Source: Extensimonas soli (lineage in GTDB: Bacteria; Pseudomonadota; Gammaproteobacteria; Burkholderiales; Burkholderiaceae_C). Taken from it: a stretch of DNA of 64,000 nt. The notes beneath the pieces were generated by a model. The model saw only the letters and a list, made by a program, of their open reading frames with translations, was not told where the DNA came from and searched no databases. The first letter of the stretch is position 1; each line of letters starts with the position of its first letter. Shown one piece after another: positions 63,475 to 64,000 of this stretch. Both the position numbers and the translations under genes were made by a program. Location: positions 310,001-374,000 of the forward strand of contig NZ_JARGEL010000013.1 in NCBI RefSeq assembly GCF_029211265.1, read 5' to 3'.

Positions 63475-64000
63475 CGAGCTCCAGGCTGCGCTGCGCGGCA
63501 TAAAGACCCAGGCGTACCATCGTCCTGTGATCCTGTTTCAACAGCACTGTGGCGCGCGGTAGCGAGGATTCGATGCGCGGTTTGCCGCCCGCCGTGTCGT
63601 AAATCGACGGCTTCGGGTAATTCTTTCCGCTGCGATCCAGCAAACTGGCGACGATGGGATGGCTGGTGGCTGTGCCGCGCCGCAGCACGAGCGCGGTGTC
63701 ACCATTGTCCAGACGCACAAAAACACCTGGCGGACACAGGCCGAGCGCACGCACCAGCGCGCGGTTGACCTCGTCTGTGGCCTCTGCACTGCGGCTGAAA
63801 ATGGCGCGCACCGACTCTGTGATGCTGCGGCCAGCGCGGGTCTGGCGCGGGCTGATCATCGCGGCGTAGCGGTCTATGGTGTTCAGGATGCGCACGAGTC
63901 GTTCTGGGGGCGCTTGTGTGGGCAGGGCCTGGCTCGAAGAGGGGAGCGGGGTATGGTGCAGTTGCACCACGCGCAGCCAGAGTTCGTCTTGGATGTGCAA
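63443..64000 (-). CDS. C-terminal part of an HD-GYP-type protein (partial, 5' end outside window)
   Basis: The frame is open at the right edge, so only the last ~185 residues are present. The DRYAAMISPRQTR stretch, the spaced helices and then ALGLCPPGVFVRLDNGDTALV followed by a beta region closely resemble the part of c-di-GMP phosphodiesterases of the HD-GYP class that follows the catalytic core. The HD and GYP residues themselves must lie outside. If so, the protein degrades c-di-GMP, but this cannot be proven from this fragment. It ends inside the convergent DUF1178 gene. Confidence 0.7.
   Translation of the reverse strand: MHIQDELWLRVVQLHHTPLPSSSQALPTQAPPERLVRILNTIDRYAAMISPRQTRAGRSITESVRAIFSRSAEATDEVNRALVRALGLCPPGVFVRLDNGDTALVLRRGTATSHPIVASLLDRSGKNYPKPSIYDTAGGKPRIESSLPRATVLLKQDHRTMVRLGLYAAQRSLELVTPHPTAAFP

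Noticed and set aside
1-64000. CRISPR array, prophage, integron or insertion sequence
   Set aside because: No regularly spaced repeats, transposase, integrase or phage structural gene was found on either strand; the repeats present are short hairpins or palindromic elements without genes.

Overview
The window is a contiguous piece of a high-GC chromosome from a betaproteobacterium, most likely Comamonadaceae (Burkholderiales). The grounds are the gene order tpiA-secG-tRNA-Leu-nuoABCDEFGHIJKLMN-DUF2818-DUF1178, the rpsP-rimM-trmD-rplS operon, and short dispersed hairpin repeats of the AGCGCTTGATGGATAAGCGCT type that I associate with that family. No transposase, integrase, phage gene or CRISPR array is visible. 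No gap between genes exceeds 300 bases.

Layout. 1-3.65 kb: a partial PAP2 phosphatase, an acyltransferase-3, rnk and a radical SAM gene of the PA0069/spore-photoproduct-lyase type. The last has a LexA-type box touching its start codon and a palindromic repeat inserted in frame. 3.66-12.62 kb (minus strand): a complete arnBCADTEF-ugd operon that makes and attaches 4-amino-4-deoxy-L-arabinose to lipid A. 12.9-17.2 kb: sugar-phosphate entry genes glk, zwf and pgi. 17.4-20.1 kb: a DUF486 membrane protein behind a second palindromic element, a DUF47-pit phosphate uptake pair with a Pho-box-like site, and a TM2-type membrane protein. 20.4-22.7 kb: rpsP-rimM-trmD-rplS. 22.8-29.7 kb: a Nudix CoA pyrophosphatase, a CobD/CbiB-family protein, a small secreted protein, a two-TM K+ channel, a DegS/DegQ-like protease, the selenium pair mnmH/selD, and riboflavin synthase. 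29.8-39.3 kb: a type IV pilus minor-pilin operon (fimT, pilV, pilW, pilX, pilY1, a PilY2-like gene, a PilE-like pilin) and a Wzy/PglL-type O-ligase with a TPR tail. The pilus genes are clearly less GC-rich than their surroundings. 39.3-42.8 kb: ribD, a small secreted protein, an aminotransferase and a HepT/MntA toxin-antitoxin pair. 43.0-48.2 kb: rpsO, pnp, a quinone oxidoreductase, tpiA, secG and tRNA-Leu(GAG). 48.2-63.5 kb: the full 14-subunit complex I operon and two small conserved followers. The right edge cuts an HD-GYP-type protein.

How the parts fit. The arn operon and ugd supply every step from UDP-glucose to L-Ara4N-lipid A. Ugd makes UDP-glucuronate, ArnA, B, C and D build the undecaprenyl-linked sugar, ArnE/F flip it and ArnT transfers it. 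The pilus operon encodes the priming minor pilins and the tip adhesin, and the adjacent O-ligase is a candidate pilin glycosyltransferase. SelD with MnmH points to selenium use in tRNA wobble modification.

The points most worth a second look are the SOS-box radical SAM gene carrying a 55-residue insertion from a palindromic element, the pair of similarly built ~165-bp palindromic elements, the O-ligase next to the pilin gene, and RNA structures in the rpsP operon and the pnp leader.
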